Assembly (NCBI GenBank): GCA_903876665.1
Contig: CAIRAY010000111.1
Span: forward strand, 1-64,000
Length of the DNA: 64,000 nucleotides
Direction of reading: 5' to 3'
Source of the DNA: an uncultured Fibrobacterota bacterium
Lineage (GTDB): Bacteria; Fibrobacterota; Fibrobacteria; Fibrobacterales; Fibrobacteraceae
Positions 62,469-64,000 of the stretch are shown here, in pieces. The notes beneath the pieces were generated by a model that did not search any database, was not told where the DNA came from, and was given only the letters and a program-made list of their open reading frames with translations. A program made the position numbers and the translations under genes. How positions within the stretch are numbered: the first letter of the stretch is position 1; each line of letters starts with the position of its first letter.

Positions 62469-64000
62469 ATGTCATTGCTTGCGAAATTTTTGATCGGATT
62501 CCTATTTCTGGTGACGGAAGTGGCCGCGCTAGACTATACCTGGGATAACGATGTTTTGGCGGGCATTCAGGGAGGTGACGGAGACTGGTCAGCGGCTTCC
62601 CGTTGGACTGGGTCGGACGGTGCGGGAACGGTTCTGGTTTCTTGGCCTGGCGCGGGGAATTCTGCCACCTTTGGAGGCGCAGATAGCGTCCATTCGGTTA
62701 CTGTAACGGGAACTCAATCCGTCCAAGGCTTGACTTTTTTGAATTCCGGCTATGTGATTCGTGGAGGTTCTCTTTTCCTTCAGCCACCCGCGCTGATTCG
62801 GGCAGATAGCTCCGCAATCATATCCTCCCGAATCCTAGGAGCCTCCGGGCTAATCAAGTCCGGGTTGGGAACCTTATCCCTCTTGGGTGGAATGCTCAAT
62901 ACCTATACGGGTGCTACGGTGGTCAACGAGGGGCGATTGATTCTCCAAGATGTCGATAGTCTTGCCAAGGGGACGTCGACCAACAGTTTTGAAATTGCCG
63001 CTGGCGCGACCTTGCAGTTGGATGCCAATACCCGTTCCATCCATTTGGGTTCCAGAACGACTGGCGGGATTGTGATTTCGGGCTCCGGTACTCTGGAAAA
63101 ATCGGGCTTGCAGCCTCTCTATCTGGGGGAACAAGGAAGCAACGGGTATTTGGTTCAAATGAATATGTCGGGTGGCACTATCGATATTCAGGAAGGAACC
63201 CTCAGGAATGGGGGCTGGCTAGGCGGGGTCTGGACCAACAACAAAGCCAGCATGAACATAGCGGGCGGGGCGATATTTGATGTCTGGAATGGAAATCCGG
63301 TATTTATTGATGGACTGAATGGAGCGGGAACCGTCGGAATGGGAATCAATGCGGGCAAAAAATATTTGACGCTAGGAGTCGATAATGGTTCGGGGGTTTT
63401 CACCGGAACAATTGTAGCCGGCTCTTCTCCCATTGCCATCATCAAGCAAGGCTCAGGTTCACAAACGCTGGAAGGAGCGAACACCTTCTCCGGAGGCTAT
63501 ACCCATCAGTCCGGAGTCACCCAGGTCAAGCACAACACAGCCCTGGGATCGGGGGCAACCATTATGAATGGGAGTGGCCAAATTGTTCTGGGTGGGGGTG
63601 TCCAGGTCGCCAATTCTCTGACCGTTTCTTCATGCGCTCCGGGGGGTGGACAAGGAGCCTTGCAATCGAATTCGGGGACGGCCACTTGGGCTGGCCCCAT
63701 TACTCTTAATGCGGGTTGCACCAACGGGGGGCATTTTGCCACTTCATCCGCCGGGGGCCTGGTCCTTTCCGGAGCGATTTCCGCCGGGGCAGGGGTTGTG
63801 GTTTCGCAGCGTTATGGTTCCATCATTTATCAGGGCGGTGGCTCAGCTTCTGCGTTTTCTTTGGTACAAGGAGTGGCACAGCTTGGTGCGAACAATGGCC
63901 TTCCTGCAAATTCTCTCTGGATGCAGGATCATCCGGTATTTTCGACTTCCCTGAATTTGTTCGGATTCAATCAATCGTTTTCTTCTTTGCAAAGTGAAAT
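62469..64000 (+). CDS. autotransporter-repeat surface protein, partial (runs off the end)
   Basis: An open frame of at least 510 residues that continues past the window. A signal peptide (MSLLAKFLIGFLFLVTEVAA) precedes LDYTWDNDVLAGIQGGDGDW. The rest is Gly/Ser/Asn/Thr-rich, with repeats of the passenger beta-strand type: GASGLIKSGLGTLSLLGGM, NTYTGATVVNEGRLILQD and KQGSGSQTLEGANTFSGGY. These form beta-helical passengers in type V autotransporters or type IX surface proteins. The C-terminal anchor lies outside the window, so the secretion type is not known. A short, partly conserved Cys pair (SSCAPGG, NAGCTNGG) lies inside the repeats. Confidence 0.85.
   Translation, partial: MSLLAKFLIGFLFLVTEVAALDYTWDNDVLAGIQGGDGDWSAASRWTGSDGAGTVLVSWPGAGNSATFGGADSVHSVTVTGTQSVQGLTFLNSGYVIRGGSLFLQPPALIRADSSAIISSRILGASGLIKSGLGTLSLLGGMLNTYTGATVVNEGRLILQDVDSLAKGTSTNSFEIAAGATLQLDANTRSIHLGSRTTGGIVISGSGTLEKSGLQPLYLGEQGSNGYLVQMNMSGGTIDIQEGTLRNGGWLGGVWTNNKASMNIAGGAIFDVWNGNPVFIDGLNGAGTVGMGINAGKKYLTLGVDNGSGVFTGTIVAGSSPIAIIKQGSGSQTLEGANTFSGGYTHQSGVTQVKHNTALGSGATIMNGSGQIVLGGGVQVANSLTVSSCAPGGGQGALQSNSGTATWAGPITLNAGCTNGGHFATSSAGGLVLSGAISAGAGVVVSQRYGSIIYQGGGSASAFSLVQGVAQLGANNGLPANSLWMQDHPVFSTSLNLFGFNQSFSSLQSE

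Noticed and set aside
1-64000. tRNA and rRNA genes
   Set aside because: No T-loop-like GGTTCGAATCC or rRNA signatures were seen in the intergenic stretches I read; a dedicated search would still be needed to exclude them fully.

Overview
The window looks like a chromosomal segment of a free-living, didermic, plant-polymer-degrading bacterium, most plausibly a member of the Fibrobacterota. Supporting signs are a fibro-slime domain surface protein, a GH9 endoglucanase with a C-terminal tail resembling a type IX secretion sorting domain, an outer-membrane lipoprotein-export operon, many lipoproteins and beta-barrel proteins, a tandem-fused UvrA, and a large c-di-GMP/two-component repertoire. This is inference from gene content; no rRNA or tRNA gene is present to confirm it.

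Layout. 1-97: 3' end (domains V and VI) of a group II intron, abutting a yecH-like gene. 446-8465 (minus): a LacI-like/GGDEF sensor and a five-gene operon (ATPase, two FtsX-type permeases, LolA-like carrier, beta-barrel). 8705-11646 (minus): a 7TM-like/PAS histidine kinase with a degenerate receiver tail and an overlapping CheY-like regulator. 11720-17788 (plus): lipoprotein, PfkB-type kinase, a frameshifted MetF-like gene, a GGDVF/EAL protein with a homopolymer frameshift at its N-terminus, and an M32 carboxypeptidase. 17781-23399: a chemosensory cluster (CheA hybrid, CheW, CheR, PilZ, CheX) facing a small protein that ends in a FliM-type CheY-binding motif. 23417-26255: xseA-xseB-tyrS. 26233-30277 (minus): two cNMP-binding regulators and rpsP-rimM-trmD-rplS. 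30278-35735: heptamer-repeat intergenic region, GH9 cellulase, DUF4416 gene, fibro-slime protein. 35771-39220: mnmG and a run of small lipoprotein genes. 39498-45401: a double UvrA carrying a four-copy 111-bp palindromic repeat. 45477-50432: PEGA/SUMF protein, M23 peptidase, queE. 50569-54227: SpoIIE-type phosphatase and an attenuator-controlled leuA. 54224-57093 (minus): 2-oxoacid:ferredoxin oxidoreductase korAB. 57288-62317: HAMP-GGDEF, TPR protein, lipoprotein, outer-membrane protein. 62469-end: an autotransporter-repeat surface protein that runs off the window.

How the genes work together. Three GGDEF proteins, one EAL domain and one PilZ receptor point to strong c-di-GMP control. The chemosensory operon contains PilZ and CheX but no flagellar gene, so its output may be non-flagellar. 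A cross-cutting feature is that many first-of-transcript genes have a -10-like hexamer only 6-9 nt before the start codon and no Shine-Dalgarno, while genes inside operons carry clear GGAG/GAGG sites. This suggests frequent leaderless transcription. The best candidates for something undescribed are the FliM-peptide adaptor next to cheA, the in-frame palindromic array in uvrA, and the compact, near-leaderless leucine attenuator.
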